From NCBI GenBank assembly GCA_905182855.1, contig CAJJDA010000002.1, forward strand, positions 1 through 64,000: a stretch of 64,000 nucleotides of DNA, given 5' to 3'. Position numbers and translations under genes: made by a program. Positions 31,104 through 41,330 of the stretch are shown piece after piece; within the stretch, counting starts at the first letter, position 1; every line of letters starts with the position of its first letter. The notes under the pieces were generated by a model. That model worked only from the letters and a program-made list of their open reading frames with translations, was not told the origin of the DNA and ran no database searches. Source of the DNA: a gamma proteobacterium HTCC2207 (lineage in GTDB: Bacteria; Pseudomonadota; Gammaproteobacteria; Pseudomonadales; Porticoccaceae).

Positions 31104-32381
31104 CTATTTAGCGTTTTTGCGTGAGATTCCCAGCTTACTTCGGCGTTCCCAAAGTGATTTTCGGCTTATTCCCAACTGCTTCGCTAGAGCTGTTTCACTC
31201 ATATTTACCTGATTTTCCAATACAAAGCTGGTGAAGTAATCGGAAAGAGAACAGCCGACAGGGGCATTGATGACAGTCTCCATTTGAACGACACCAGCCG
31301 GGGTGATGTCCTGAGACTGATCTGGGACCTCTTCCAAACCAAGCACCTTGGGGTTAATAGGTTCGCCGGGTTCTGACAAAAGGCTGCCTCGGTAGAGCAT
31401 ATTTTGTAGTTCGCGAACATTGCCAGGCCAATGATAGGAAGCCATCGACTCGATTGCCTGCGCAGACAGTGTCACCTTATAGCCGAGTTCTCTTCCATAC
31501 TGCTCCAAAAAATAGTCGCTTAAATGAGCGATATCCATGACTCGCTCCTGCAGTGTGGGAACTTGGATATTGACCACATTAAGCCTGTAAAAGAGGTCTT
31601 TTCGAAATTGCCCGTTCTGACTGAGTGCCGTCAGGTCCTGAGAGGATGACGCAATCAGCCGATAACGGTTTTTATGCTGTATTGCCGCGAGCGCTAATTG
31701 CTGCAGATTGGCGTCCAATTCGCAAACATTAGCCAGAAATAAAGTGCCAATGTCTTCCGTTTTTAGACGGTTCAGGTATTCAATAAGCTGGCTTTCGTTG
31801 GTCGAGGCACAGTTGATGGTCAGAAAGGGTCGCTCTGCATTGACGCTTGCGTTGTGGACCGCCTGAGCAATAATACGCTTGCCTGTTCCGCCTGCGCCCT
31901 GAATCAATATGGCTGCACTGGAGGGCGCGGCTCTGTGGATGGTGCGCAAAATGGCCAAAATATCTGGACTGCTGCCCATGAGCAGCTTATTTTCTTCGAT
32001 AGCTAGATCGATTTCTTCGCTAGATTCGTTGATGACACGTTTAACTGAATTAAGTATTTCATCATAGTCAAAGGGCTTTGATATATAGTCCACAGCTCCC
32101 TGACGCATAGTCTCCACTGCAGATCTTAGGCTGGCATAACTGGTCATGATAATAACCGGAACGCAGCCGGCAGGATTTATCAGATCAGTGCCCGGACCAC
32201 CGGGCAATCTAAGATCGCTGATGATAAGATCAAAACTATTAAGATTAAATGATTCGCGAGCGGCTTTGACGCTAACAGCCTCAGAAATGCTGTAATGATG
32301 ACGCTCTAGCAATTTGCGCAGTGAAGAGCGGATAATATCTTCGTCTTCAACAATGAGTATGTTTTTTGAGTTAGACATCAT
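31104..32381 (-). CDS. CbrB-like response regulator with degenerate AAA+ domain
   Basis: Receiver domain, Walker A GAGGTGKR, Fis-type HTH (ETALAKQLGISRKSLWERRSKLGI); GAFTGA absent and Walker B altered; downstream of CbrA-like kinase. Confidence 0.88.
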   Translation of the reverse strand: MMSNSKNILIVEDEDIIRSSLRKLLERHHYSISEAVSVKAARESFNLNSFDLIISDLRLPGGPGTDLINPAGCVPVIIMTSYASLRSAVETMRQGAVDYISKPFDYDEILNSVKRVINESSEEIDLAIEENKLLMGSSPDILAILRTIHRAAPSSAAILIQGAGGTGKRIIAQAVHNASVNAERPFLTINCASTNESQLIEYLNRLKTEDIGTLFLANVCELDANLQQLALAAIQHKNRYRLIASSSQDLTALSQNGQFRKDLFYRLNVVNIQVPTLQERVMDIAHLSDYFLEQYGRELGYKVTLSAQAIESMASYHWPGNVRELQNMLYRGSLLSEPGEPINPKVLGLEEVPDQSQDITPAGVVQMETVINAPVGCSLSDYFTSFVLENQVNMSETALAKQLGISRKSLWERRSKLGISRKNAK

Positions 32382-35269
32382 GTTGTCGATGATAAAGGAA
32401 AACAAAGTGTCACAGTAGTCCCGCAGTCACTATTTTCTGCAGGGCTCGCAATGGCGATCTCAGCACCCATTTTCTTGACTAAATTAAATACTATCCACAG
32501 TCCCAATCCGGTTCCCTGCCCAGGCTCTTTCGACGTCACAAAAGGTTCAAAGAGCCGGCCTGCAATATTTTCTTCGACACCAGTACCTGAATCGCTAATA
32601 GTGACGCGAATTTGGGTTGGCTCAGTAATAGCTTTTACCACTACTAGGCTGTTAGTGGGTGACGCATCGCGACCATTACTGAGCAGGTTAAGTAATATCT
32701 GAATCAGCTGGTGGTAGTCGCCAAAAATAATGACCTGTTCGTCTATATCGCAGATAAACTGGACTTGTGGTTTGCTGGTGCTCAGTTTCAGTAGCTGAAT
32801 CGCTTCGTTAGCGGCCTTGTACAGGCTGACTTTCTGCACTGAAGTCCCTGCCGATTGTCCGCCCCTTGAGAAATCAATCAGTGACTGGACAATCCGGTTA
32901 ATACGATCGGTTTGAAGCAATATATGTTTTACCGAGTCGGCAATTTGCTCGGGTTCAGTTTCATGTTGCAGATTTTGCGCAAGACAGGCAATGCCGGTTA
33001 CTGGATTGCCTATTTCGTGGGCAACGCCAGCCGCGAGACGACCGACAGATGCCAGTCTTTCATTGTCGATAGAGTTTTGCGTCAAAGCCACTGAGTCGGT
33101 TTGGTCTTCAATCAGCAGAATAATATCACTATTAGAGCCCTCGAGGGTTTGCTCCACGGACTTTTGCATACTGTACCAGCGGACATTACCCGCTAACTCT
33201 AGGCGCCTGTGGTCAACGGAATTCTCACCACTATCGAGAAATTCAGCGATAGCTGTGCGCCAGGGTTCAGCAAGGTCACTGATATAGCTGCCAGTCGCTG
33301 ATTCGATGTCAATACCTGTGTAGCTGGCGATACTAGAGTTCCATTTGAGAATTTCACCGCCCTGATCGATGGATATAATACCAATCGGGAGTTTATCCAA
33401 AATCTCGCGGTGGTGGACGCGTAATTTATTCAGTTCACTGGCGATCCCCGTCAGTCGATTGCCATGAATTGCCAGCACTGATTCTATCAGGTAGATATCA
33501 TCGGGCTCTTTATTGAGGCTAGGTGCCAGAGGCAGTGATTGCTCCATAACCCGTGTCGCGGCAAGAACGCCATAACGCAGATTTAAAGAGGCGTTAATAT
33601 TATCTCTAAGTTGGCGCAGGGCTGCCGGTCTAATCTCGGAACGCTTAAAACTGAGGCTTTCTAGTGCCGCAGTTACTTCATCTTCGGCGGCATCACCCAG
33701 TGTTAGACGCAGACTGTCCACAAGCTGCGACACAGATTTTTGCTTGATTTCAACGCGAGCAGGGATATATACGTTGTCGGCGAGACAGATCGCCGCGAAT
33801 GATCTCTGTTCAGCGTCGGTTCTTGCGTATCGGGAAAATATTACACAGAGCGTAAGATTTAAAAGCAGCGCCTGTAACGCCCAGAGACTCCAGTTTTGCA
33901 TACCAATAACCAGAGGGCGATCCAGCCAGTATATCTGCCACGTCCAGTCGCCGAATAATGCAGGTATGGCGATAGTCAGCAACCAGATAGCCATACCTCC
34001 CGAAAGCCCAGCGATAAAGCCCTGACGGTTGACCGTGGGTAAATACATCACCGCCAATAGGCCGGGTGTTAATTGTGCTAGTCCACTGAAGCCAACCAGG
34101 TACAGATCTGTGATGCTGCGACCTTTAATAATGAGGCTCAGCAGAGCGCACATTAGAAGCAGGCCAATCACAATGAGCATATGCTGTTGATTAATCCAAT
34201 TCGAGAGGTTTGCCTGCTGTCCCAAATTTTTGGTCGGTAATAAAACACTATTTAAGGCGACTCGCGCCACAGCAATGGTCAGGCTGCAGGTCAGTGCGAC
34301 GGACAGAAGAATAATACTGGCTGCCCCTAGACTCGCTATAAAGGGTTGATTAATCGCAGCCGGCAGTGCAAACAGGTACTCCTGTAATGGCGATGAGGAT
34401 TGCAGGGCAATACCACTCCAGAGCATCGGAAATACAGGAATACAGGCCAATAAAACCAGCAGCGGATATGCCCAGGCCGTCATGCTGGCTTGGCGGTCTG
34501 TGATATTTTCTGAAACTAAAATACTAAAATTAATTGGGAGAGCAAAGCTGGCAGTCAAAAAGACCGCAAATAGACTGTAGGACGATTCCATACGGTGCAC
34601 TATTAGCCGTTGCCCGCTCTCAACTACCCAGATGTTCATAGCGCCAACAGTGCCAAAAACTGCCTGAATGGAGGCCCATGCCGCAAGTCCTAATGCGGGT
34701 ATTATAAGTAAACCAGCGGCGGCCATAACTAAAAACACATGGCGCCCATTGGACCAAATAGAATGACGACTGAGGAGAACTACGGCAAAAACCAGCAGAG
34801 GGAGGCTGAAAAGGCTGTTATCAAAGATGAAGCTGGCCACGGATTTGATTGCCAGAAATTGGGCTAAAATGAGTGGGATAGCAATTAAAATTAGGCTAAT
34901 ACAGGCGGTTACGGCGACGGCTTTACCGCGGTACCTAAAGGTTAGGAAATCTACCACCGTGGCAAATCGAATAATCTGGCTGAGGCGCCGAATGGGAAAG
35001 AAAATTAGTGGTGAAAAGATAAAAATTAAGGTGAATCCTATCAGCGCTAAAATAATACTATAGCCATAACGACCCGCCATCTCGATAGTGGCCATGGCCG
35101 TTAAGACGCCACTCCCAGAAAAAAGAGCCAAGACTAAAATGAGTGGATTGCTCGGTGCCTGGCTACCTGGTGCTGCGCTGTTTGATTCGCCTGTTTTAGA
35201 TAGGAATTGGGTTACTAAGACCACAAGAGCCAGAATGCAGCCTGTTGTTATGGCGAGATTAGGAATCAT
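32378..35269 (-). CDS. CbrA-like sensor histidine kinase with N-terminal sodium:solute symporter-like domain
   Basis: Multi-TM SSS-like N-terminus, PAS, HisKA (VAHEIGNPVTGIA), HATPase (LNLLSNGRDAS, GQGTGLGLWIVFNLV); likely start MIPNLAITTG at 35269. Confidence 0.9.
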   Translation of the reverse strand: MIPNLAITTGCILALVVLVTQFLSKTGESNSAAPGSQAPSNPLILVLALFSGSGVLTAMATIEMAGRYGYSIILALIGFTLIFIFSPLIFFPIRRLSQIIRFATVVDFLTFRYRGKAVAVTACISLILIAIPLILAQFLAIKSVASFIFDNSLFSLPLLVFAVVLLSRHSIWSNGRHVFLVMAAAGLLIIPALGLAAWASIQAVFGTVGAMNIWVVESGQRLIVHRMESSYSLFAVFLTASFALPINFSILVSENITDRQASMTAWAYPLLVLLACIPVFPMLWSGIALQSSSPLQEYLFALPAAINQPFIASLGAASIILLSVALTCSLTIAVARVALNSVLLPTKNLGQQANLSNWINQQHMLIVIGLLLMCALLSLIIKGRSITDLYLVGFSGLAQLTPGLLAVMYLPTVNRQGFIAGLSGGMAIWLLTIAIPALFGDWTWQIYWLDRPLVIGMQNWSLWALQALLLNLTLCVIFSRYARTDAEQRSFAAICLADNVYIPARVEIKQKSVSQLVDSLRLTLGDAAEDEVTAALESLSFKRSEIRPAALRQLRDNINASLNLRYGVLAATRVMEQSLPLAPSLNKEPDDIYLIESVLAIHGNRLTGIASELNKLRVHHREILDKLPIGIISIDQGGEILKWNSSIASYTGIDIESATGSYISDLAEPWRTAIAEFLDSGENSVDHRRLELAGNVRWYSMQKSVEQTLEGSNSDIILLIEDQTDSVALTQNSIDNERLASVGRLAAGVAHEIGNPVTGIACLAQNLQHETEPEQIADSVKHILLQTDRINRIVQSLIDFSRGGQSAGTSVQKVSLYKAANEAIQLLKLSTSKPQVQFICDIDEQVIIFGDYHQLIQILLNLLSNGRDASPTNSLVVVKAITEPTQIRVTISDSGTGVEENIAGRLFEPFVTSKEPGQGTGLGLWIVFNLVKKMGAEIAIASPAENSDCGTTVTLCFPLSSTT

Positions 35270-35435
35270 CGAATTGTTTGTTGCGCTGAACGATGTAGGA
35301 TGCGTAAACCAGCAATGACCAAACAGCAAAAGGTCTGAACCAGCCACCGGCTGGGTCAACAGCCCACTGAGTTGCCAGAGGGAAAACAACGGCGCAAAGG
35401 AGCAATAATGTGGCCACTAGCCGATAATTGAGCAT
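35259..35435 (-). CDS. Small CbrX-like membrane protein upstream of and overlapping cbrA-like gene
   Basis: 58-codon ORF below the 60-aa cutoff: MLNYRLVATLLLLCAVVFPLATQWAVDPAGGWFRPFAVWSLLVYASYIVQRNKQFDDS; two hydrophobic segments; 11-nt overlap with cbrA start. Confidence 0.65.
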   Translation of the reverse strand: MLNYRLVATLLLLCAVVFPLATQWAVDPAGGWFRPFAVWSLLVYASYIVQRNKQFDDS

Positions 35436-35517
35436 GGTCTTCTGTCAGTTCCTTCCGTTATCGATAGATTTACTGATGGTATGCAAGCTAGCAGTGTAAA
35501 GCAAACCACTTTCTGTA

Positions 35518-36411
35518 CTAATATCCCTCAGGCGCCGAGGCTGGCATACTCGGATAAATAGCCTGTGGTTGCCAGTGAGATCTAGCCCAGTTCAATATTT
35601 CACTGACATCGAGTCTTTGTAGAACCGGCGGCGGGCGTTGCTGCAGCCAAGCTAGAGCCATCCAAAGATTGACCGATTCACGGCCAGCAACGAGAGCGGC
35701 AGCATGGTGTTGTTTGCTGAGCTTTTGTCTGTCTTGGTTTAAGGCGACCGGCAGGTGTGCATACTCTGGCTTGCGATAGCCGAGGCACTGCTGAAGGAAT
35801 ATTTGCCTTGGCGTGGAATCGAGGAGATCTGATCCACGCATTATATGCGTGATACCCTGAAATTCGTCATCGACCACAACGGCCAGTTGGTATGAAAACA
35901 GACCGTCTCGGCGACGCACCGTAAAGTCGCCCACCTCGCCATTCAGGTGCTGCTCAAACCGCCCCATGATCTGATCATCAAACCACTGTGTCCCGGTATT
36001 ATCATCCAGACACAGGCGCAGTGTCGCATTGTCGTCCTGCAGCTGCAGATCACGGCACTGTCTATCGTAGACACCCCCAAGGCGGACAATGCGTTGGCGA
36101 TTGCATTGGCAGGAGTAGACTAGGCCTTTGTTTTTGAGTTGATTGAGGGCCTCAATGTAGCTGTCCTGACGATCACTTTGATAGAGGACAGTTTTATCCC
36201 ACAGCAGTCCGTGGGCTTCGAGTTGAGCCAGTATCTGGGAGGCTGCTCCGGGCATCTCACGCGGAGGGTCGATGTCCTCCATACGAAGTAACCACTGTCC
36301 GGCGTACTGTTTACTGTCTAAAAAACTTGCGACGGCACTCACCAGAGAACCGAAGTGAAGTGGCCCTGTCGGAGAGGGGGCAAAGCGACCAATACGGGTT
36401 ACGACTGACAT
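35518..36411 (-). CDS. gluQ: tRNA glutamyl-Q(34) synthetase GluQRS
   Basis: RIGRFAPSPTGPLHFGSLVSAVASFLD, LRMEDIDPPRE; start MSVVTR. Confidence 0.95.
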   Translation of the reverse strand: MSVVTRIGRFAPSPTGPLHFGSLVSAVASFLDSKQYAGQWLLRMEDIDPPREMPGAASQILAQLEAHGLLWDKTVLYQSDRQDSYIEALNQLKNKGLVYSCQCNRQRIVRLGGVYDRQCRDLQLQDDNATLRLCLDDNTGTQWFDDQIMGRFEQHLNGEVGDFTVRRRDGLFSYQLAVVVDDEFQGITHIMRGSDLLDSTPRQIFLQQCLGYRKPEYAHLPVALNQDRQKLSKQHHAAALVAGRESVNLWMALAWLQQRPPPVLQRLDVSEILNWARSHWQPQAIYPSMPASAPEGY

Positions 36412-36471
36412 AAGTATGCCCAGCGATGCCTCAGACAAAGAATTTGCCTCAGGCATCGCTGGCGGCTGTGA

Positions 36472-36954
36472 TTAGCCGCCGGTAATCTGTCGTTCTTTGA
36501 TTTCGTCAAGAGTCTTGCAGTCGACACAGAGGTCAGCGGTAGGGCGAGCTTCCAATCTGCGGATACCAATATCGACGCCACATTGGTCACAAAAGCCGTA
36601 GTCATCTTCCTCAACGCGCAATAGGGTCTTATCAATTTTTTTTATGAGCTTGCGTTCGCGGTCACGAGTTCGAAGCTCAAGACTGAACTCTTCTTCTTGC
36701 GTCGCGCGGTCAGCGGGATCTGGAAAATTTGCCGCTTCGTCTTTCATATGCGTCACAGTGCGGTCAACTTCTTCCATCAGCTCAAGCCGCCAAGCCTTAA
36801 GAATAGCTTTAAAGTGATCGCGCTGGTCATTGCACATGTACTCTTCCCTCTTCTTTTCCACGTAGGGAGCAAGACCATGAAGAGTAAGAGATTTAGCGGC
36901 AGTCTCAGCCGTTATCTTGGGCTTCTTTGCCGTCTGTGTTTTTGCTATTGGCAT
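36472..36954 (-). CDS. dksA: RNA polymerase-binding protein DksA
   Basis: 160 aa; CDQCGVDIGIRRLEARPTADLCVDCKTLDEIKE zinc finger. Confidence 0.97.
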   Translation of the reverse strand: MPIAKTQTAKKPKITAETAAKSLTLHGLAPYVEKKREEYMCNDQRDHFKAILKAWRLELMEEVDRTVTHMKDEAANFPDPADRATQEEEFSLELRTRDRERKLIKKIDKTLLRVEEDDYGFCDQCGVDIGIRRLEARPTADLCVDCKTLDEIKERQITGG

Positions 36955-37191
36955 GAATAAAATCCGACGTTGATTTCAAGCTAAAAATTAGACCCGCCGT
37001 TATAGTTATTTTCGAGCAATATATCAAGGAATATTTCTCTTTTGGCGACATAAAGTTACACTATCCTAATTTTTAATGGCCGCGCATCAGGGCGTTATTA
37101 CATTTTTGATGGTTATCCGGTTTATCTACAGATCGTATCATTGCCTTGTGCGCGCGATTTAAGTTTCAGGAGCCTTAGCTAAAAAAAGCCT

Positions 37192-37920
37192 ATGAAAAAT
37201 AATCCCCCTTTGTTTTCTGGGACCTTTGTTAAGCGCTATAAGCGCTTTTTTGCAGATGTGGTTGACCAGCAAGGCAATACGATTACACTTCACTGCCCCA
37301 ACACTGGCTCAATGAAAAATTGCTTAGTGGAGGGTTCCTGCTGTTGGTATTCAATCTCCGAAAATCCGCAACGTAAACTGGCCGGTACGCTAGAAATCGT
37401 TACCACGAGCCATGGACAATTAGCCGGTGTTAACACATCGAGACCCAACCACCTCGTGCGTGAAGCGATAGAGGCTGGCCTCGTGCCTGAGCTCCGAGGT
37501 TATCAACAGATTCGCTCAGAGGTTCTCTATGGTAACGAAAAGAGTCGCGTTGATCTGTTACTTGAGGACCCAGTGCTGGGCCGCTGCTATATCGAGGTTA
37601 AAAATGTCACGTTAGATAAGGGTAATAATTTGGCCGAGTTTCCGGACTCGGTAACGAGCAGGGGCGCAAAGCATTTACGCGAGTTAATGATCATGGTTGC
37701 CGAGGGTCATCGAGCAGTATTATTTTTTTGTGTACAATTGACTGGCGCCGAGCGAGCGGAGGTTGCGAAGAATATTGATCCCGTCTACGCCGAGACTATG
37801 GTTCAGGCCGTCGCTGCGGGGGTGCAAGTTATCGCTTGGCGGGCAGCGCTCTCCCCCGAAGAAATTATTTTAGAGCGGGCCATCAGTTGTCTTCAAGATC
37901 TGCCAGAGCCTGTTCTCTGA
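37192..37920 (+). CDS. sfsA: DNA/RNA nuclease SfsA
   Basis: 242 aa; FVKRYKRFFADV, CPNTGSMKNC, EVKNVTL, FPDSVTSRGAKHL. Confidence 0.96.
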   Translation: MKNNPPLFSGTFVKRYKRFFADVVDQQGNTITLHCPNTGSMKNCLVEGSCCWYSISENPQRKLAGTLEIVTTSHGQLAGVNTSRPNHLVREAIEAGLVPELRGYQQIRSEVLYGNEKSRVDLLLEDPVLGRCYIEVKNVTLDKGNNLAEFPDSVTSRGAKHLRELMIMVAEGHRAVLFFCVQLTGAERAEVAKNIDPVYAETMVQAVAAGVQVIAWRAALSPEEIILERAISCLQDLPEPVL

Positions 37921-38293
37921 GGTTTATGGGCGCCGCGGGCATGGATTGGTTTGCAGCCACGTAAAACATTCGCTCTTCCCTGCGCAATACAACCGACATT
38001 AATCGATCGCCCGAGCAGGGTCCGGCAATACATTCGCCGTCATCGATTTGGAATAGTGCGCCATGGGATGAACACTGTATTAAGGTGCCTTCGAGGTCGA
38101 GAAATCTATCCGGCATCCAATTCAGGGGAATACCCAAATGGGGGCAGATGTTCCAGTAGGCATAAAGTTGGTCCTCTTGACGCACCGCAAATAGACGTCG
38201 CCCATTAATATCCAACTCAATGGCCTGTCGCTTCTCTAGGTCGTCGAGGTTGCAAAGGGGTATTTCGCGGTCAAGTATTGAGGAGTTATTCAT
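37883..38293 (-). CDS. Rieske (2Fe-2S) domain protein
   Basis: 136 aa; CPHLGIPLNW and CSSHGALFQIDDGECIAGPC Rieske motifs; overlaps sfsA 3' end by 38 nt. Confidence 0.9.
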   Translation of the reverse strand: MNNSSILDREIPLCNLDDLEKRQAIELDINGRRLFAVRQEDQLYAYWNICPHLGIPLNWMPDRFLDLEGTLIQCSSHGALFQIDDGECIAGPCSGDRLMSVVLRREERMFYVAANQSMPAAPINLREQALADLEDN

Positions 38294-38738
38294 AGATTAG
38301 TGCCTTAACGTTATGGTCGCTTTTAGCTGCTGTTCTTCATAGAGAAATAATAGCGCGATCAAAAGCATCTAGGTTTAGGGCGAGATAGGCAGCGTTGCTG
38401 TACAGGGCATTCATCGACTCCATGCCATGAGTGTAAAGTCTTATTGTTGGCGTCGACAAGTAAAAATTTTACGCTTTCGCGAACCTATTCAGGATTTTGA
38501 TTCTAAGGGCGCTATCAAAGTATGGTCTAAAGCGATGGTGGGCTTTTAAGACTAGCGATATCTCGCTAGTATCCTCAGGTTATTCGCGCCATCTCCCAAG
38601 ACTTTGGCACTCCGTCGAGCGACATGGTCTAGTATGGTTGACGAGACATTTAATAATTTAGGCTATACTTATCGCCTATCACCTAACAAACTCCGAGACA
38701 TTATTGATGTTGACGATCCTTAGTACTGGGGCTGAATA

Positions 38739-39425
38739 TTGACTGCGACTGATCACGATATATTAACGGGTACCACTGAGCGACATCTCGTCCCGCTTGA
38801 CGGTGCATCTTCGTTACTCGTGCATGCGCAGGTGGTAGAGCCTTTGGCGGAGCTTCAGACTTTGGCGGCGAGCCAGGGGTTTGATTTGCGAGTTTGTAGT
38901 GGCTTTCGATCCTTTGACCGGCAGATGATAATTTGGAATGAAAAGGTTAAAGGAATACGTTCAACTCTGGATCATGATGGTCGATCTCTCAGCCTTGACT
39001 CACTGAATGCCTGGCAAAAAATTCAGGCGATAATGCGGTGGTCAGCACTCCCAGGTGCGTCGAGACATCATTGGGGCACGGATATGGATATCTATGATGC
39101 CGCCGCCATGCCTGAGGGCTACCAAATTCAGCTGACGCCAGATGAAGTGCAGGGGGCGGGCATTTTTTCGCCTATGCATAACTGGCTGGATAGTGCATTA
39201 ATGGCGGATAATAGTGCCCTTGGCTTTTATAGGCCCTACGGCAAAGATCGCGGGGGCGTGGCCCCAGAGCGCTGGCATATTAGTTATGCGCCATTGGCTG
39301 ATATCTATGCTCAGAGGCTCAGTAGCGAGGTTATTGCTCAGCAGTTGCGTGGTACCGACCTGCTGCTGCTCGATGAGGTGGTAACGCGACTCAACGAGAT
39401 CGTCGAGCGCTTTGTGAGAGTCTGA
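38739..39425 (+). CDS. M15 family metallopeptidase (D-alanyl-D-alanine carboxypeptidase-like)
   Basis: 228 aa; LRVCSGFRSFDRQ, SRHHWGTDMDIYD, PERWHISYAP; TTG start. Confidence 0.9.
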   Translation: MTATDHDILTGTTERHLVPLDGASSLLVHAQVVEPLAELQTLAASQGFDLRVCSGFRSFDRQMIIWNEKVKGIRSTLDHDGRSLSLDSLNAWQKIQAIMRWSALPGASRHHWGTDMDIYDAAAMPEGYQIQLTPDEVQGAGIFSPMHNWLDSALMADNSALGFYRPYGKDRGGVAPERWHISYAPLADIYAQRLSSEVIAQQLRGTDLLLLDEVVTRLNEIVERFVRV

Positions 39426-39483
39426 TCTCACTAAACTACGTAGCGGGGTTACTTAATAACCTAACTCACAGGACGGTTACACC

Positions 39484-40269
39484 ATGAAGATAGATGACCC
39501 ACTTTGGAATATTATTGTCACTGATGCTCAGGAGGCCAGCGCCCATGAGCCGGTCATGGCACCTTTTTTTCAGGCAGCGATTCTCAACCATGATAGTTTA
39601 GAGGCGGCGTTAAGTTATCATTTAGCCGAACAGCTGGGCGACCCCATAGTGCCCGTCGAACCGCTGTCAATGGTGATCGCTGAGGCATTGCGTGCCGATC
39701 CTAGTATCGGTCGCTGTATTCGTCTGGATATTGAGGCGTATTTTGAGCGGGACGCTGCCTGTGAACGCCATATCACCCCCATTCTCTTTTTTAAAGGCTT
39801 TCAGGCGCTGCAATTACAGCGTATATCGCATTGGTTGTGGCACCGTGACCGGAGGGTCCTCGCGCTATTTTTCCAAAATAGAATTTCAGAGACCTTTGCA
39901 ATTGATATCCACCCTGGGGCGAAGATTGGCTCTGGCATTATGATCGATCACGGGACCGGTTTGGTGATTGGAGAGACCGCGATTATTGGCAATGATGTAT
40001 CAATTTTGCACTCGGTTACCCTCGGAGGCAGTGGCTGCGTCGGCGGCGATCGTCATCCTAAGATTGGCGATGGGGTGATGATTTCAGTGGGCGCTAAGAT
40101 CCTGGGAAATATTACTATCGGTGAGGGTAGCAAAGTGGGTGCTGGTAGTCTGGTCTTAGACGATGTTCCTGCGCATGTAACCGTGGCAGGTGTGCCAGCC
40201 AAGATCGTTGGCCGCCCTGATGGAGATGCACCAGCACTGGAAATGGACCAGTGCTTAGACGCCGTATAG
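39484..40269 (+). CDS. cysE: Serine O-acetyltransferase (copy 1)
   Basis: 261 aa; hexapeptide repeats, DIHPGAKIGSGIMIDHGTGLVIGETAIIG, GGSGCVGGDRHPKIGDGV. Confidence 0.95.
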   Translation: MKIDDPLWNIIVTDAQEASAHEPVMAPFFQAAILNHDSLEAALSYHLAEQLGDPIVPVEPLSMVIAEALRADPSIGRCIRLDIEAYFERDAACERHITPILFFKGFQALQLQRISHWLWHRDRRVLALFFQNRISETFAIDIHPGAKIGSGIMIDHGTGLVIGETAIIGNDVSILHSVTLGGSGCVGGDRHPKIGDGVMISVGAKILGNITIGEGSKVGAGSLVLDDVPAHVTVAGVPAKIVGRPDGDAPALEMDQCLDAV

Positions 40270-40611
40270 TTGTTACTGCGGACGCAGTTAGGAATCTTAA
40301 GCCGCGCCTCGGCCGCAATATTATCTCTGTGCTGGATGATAACCGGTATGAAAAAATTATTTTCTAAGGTAGATAAACCAACGAATCTTTAACATTGCAC
40401 GTGTTATTTCTTTGGCGTACTTTTCGCCGAATTTTAGGTTATCTTTTGATCAGTTTTTTATTGTATTTATGCAATTATTCTCTGCATTTCTCTATTTGCA
40501 GCTTCAGTGGATTATAATAATTTGGCACCCGCCTCGGTGATCTGGATTATGATCTGTCTCGCACTATTTGTTTCCATAATAGGCTGGGTGCTCGGTTTAG
40601 GTGTAATCTAG

Positions 40612-41330
40612 CAAGCTAAAGTACAAGCGAACAAGATTACAGAATATGATTTTAAAAGCCGCTATTCGCAGGAAGATGCAGCGGCACCAGGCTTTGATAA
40701 AGGTTTAACTTATTTTGAGACTGTATTTGCTTTTGAAACTGATCCTTGACTTAGGGGGTTGGTAACGCTTACCGAAGCCGGAAATGTGAAAGCTGCAAAG
40801 TATCTTGGGTTCATTTACGCTAATGGTTACCGGGTTTTTCAAGATGCTGCTGAAGCAGAAAAGTGTCTAAAAATATTGGATAAACTTTCAGAGGAGGTTG
40901 CGGTGTGAGGGGCTAATATTGAGACTTACGATGAGGGCGATATTGCATATAGTGAAGGTGATCTTCTCACGGCTTTTAAGAGTTGGAAAACGCTAGCAGA
41001 CGATGGATATATTCGCGCGCATTTTTCTGTAGGTAAGATGCGTAACTAGGGTGAAGGTGCTTCGTAAGATTATACAGAGGGCGTCAAGTGGTATCGACTT
41101 GCGGTAAAGCAGGGACATGATAATGCGCAAATCGGCCTAGGAATGAGTTATCTGAAAGGTTGGGGCGTTCCGGTAGATCTGCGAATGGCCCATATGTGGC
41201 TCTGCTGGCTGCTGTTTCACACGGAAACAGCAAAGTTGGAAGTGATCTCGGTCCAACATTTAAAAATAAAGTAGCCACGCGGATGACACTTGAAGACCAG
41301 CAAAAATCCGGTGTCATGGCTAAGACGTGT
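40612..41330 (+). pseudogene. Decayed Sel1-repeat (TPR-like) protein gene
   Basis: One long frame interrupted by stops at 40747 (TGA), 40906 (TGA), 41047 (TAG), 41065 (TAA), then a frameshift near 41200; retains DYTEGVKWYRLAVKQGHDNAQIGLGMSYLKGWGVPVDLRMAHMW / LAAVSHGNSKVG / MTLEDQQKS. Confidence 0.75.

Noticed and set aside
35270-35389. N-terminal extension of the cbrA-like ORF from a TTG start
   Set aside because: Overlaps the CbrX-like ORF in another frame; MIPNLAITTG is the natural start of the first transmembrane segment.
38300-38735. Approximately 440-bp gap upstream of the M15 peptidase as a possible RNA or gene remnant
   Set aside because: No convincing ORF, tRNA fold or promoter/terminator pair by eye.
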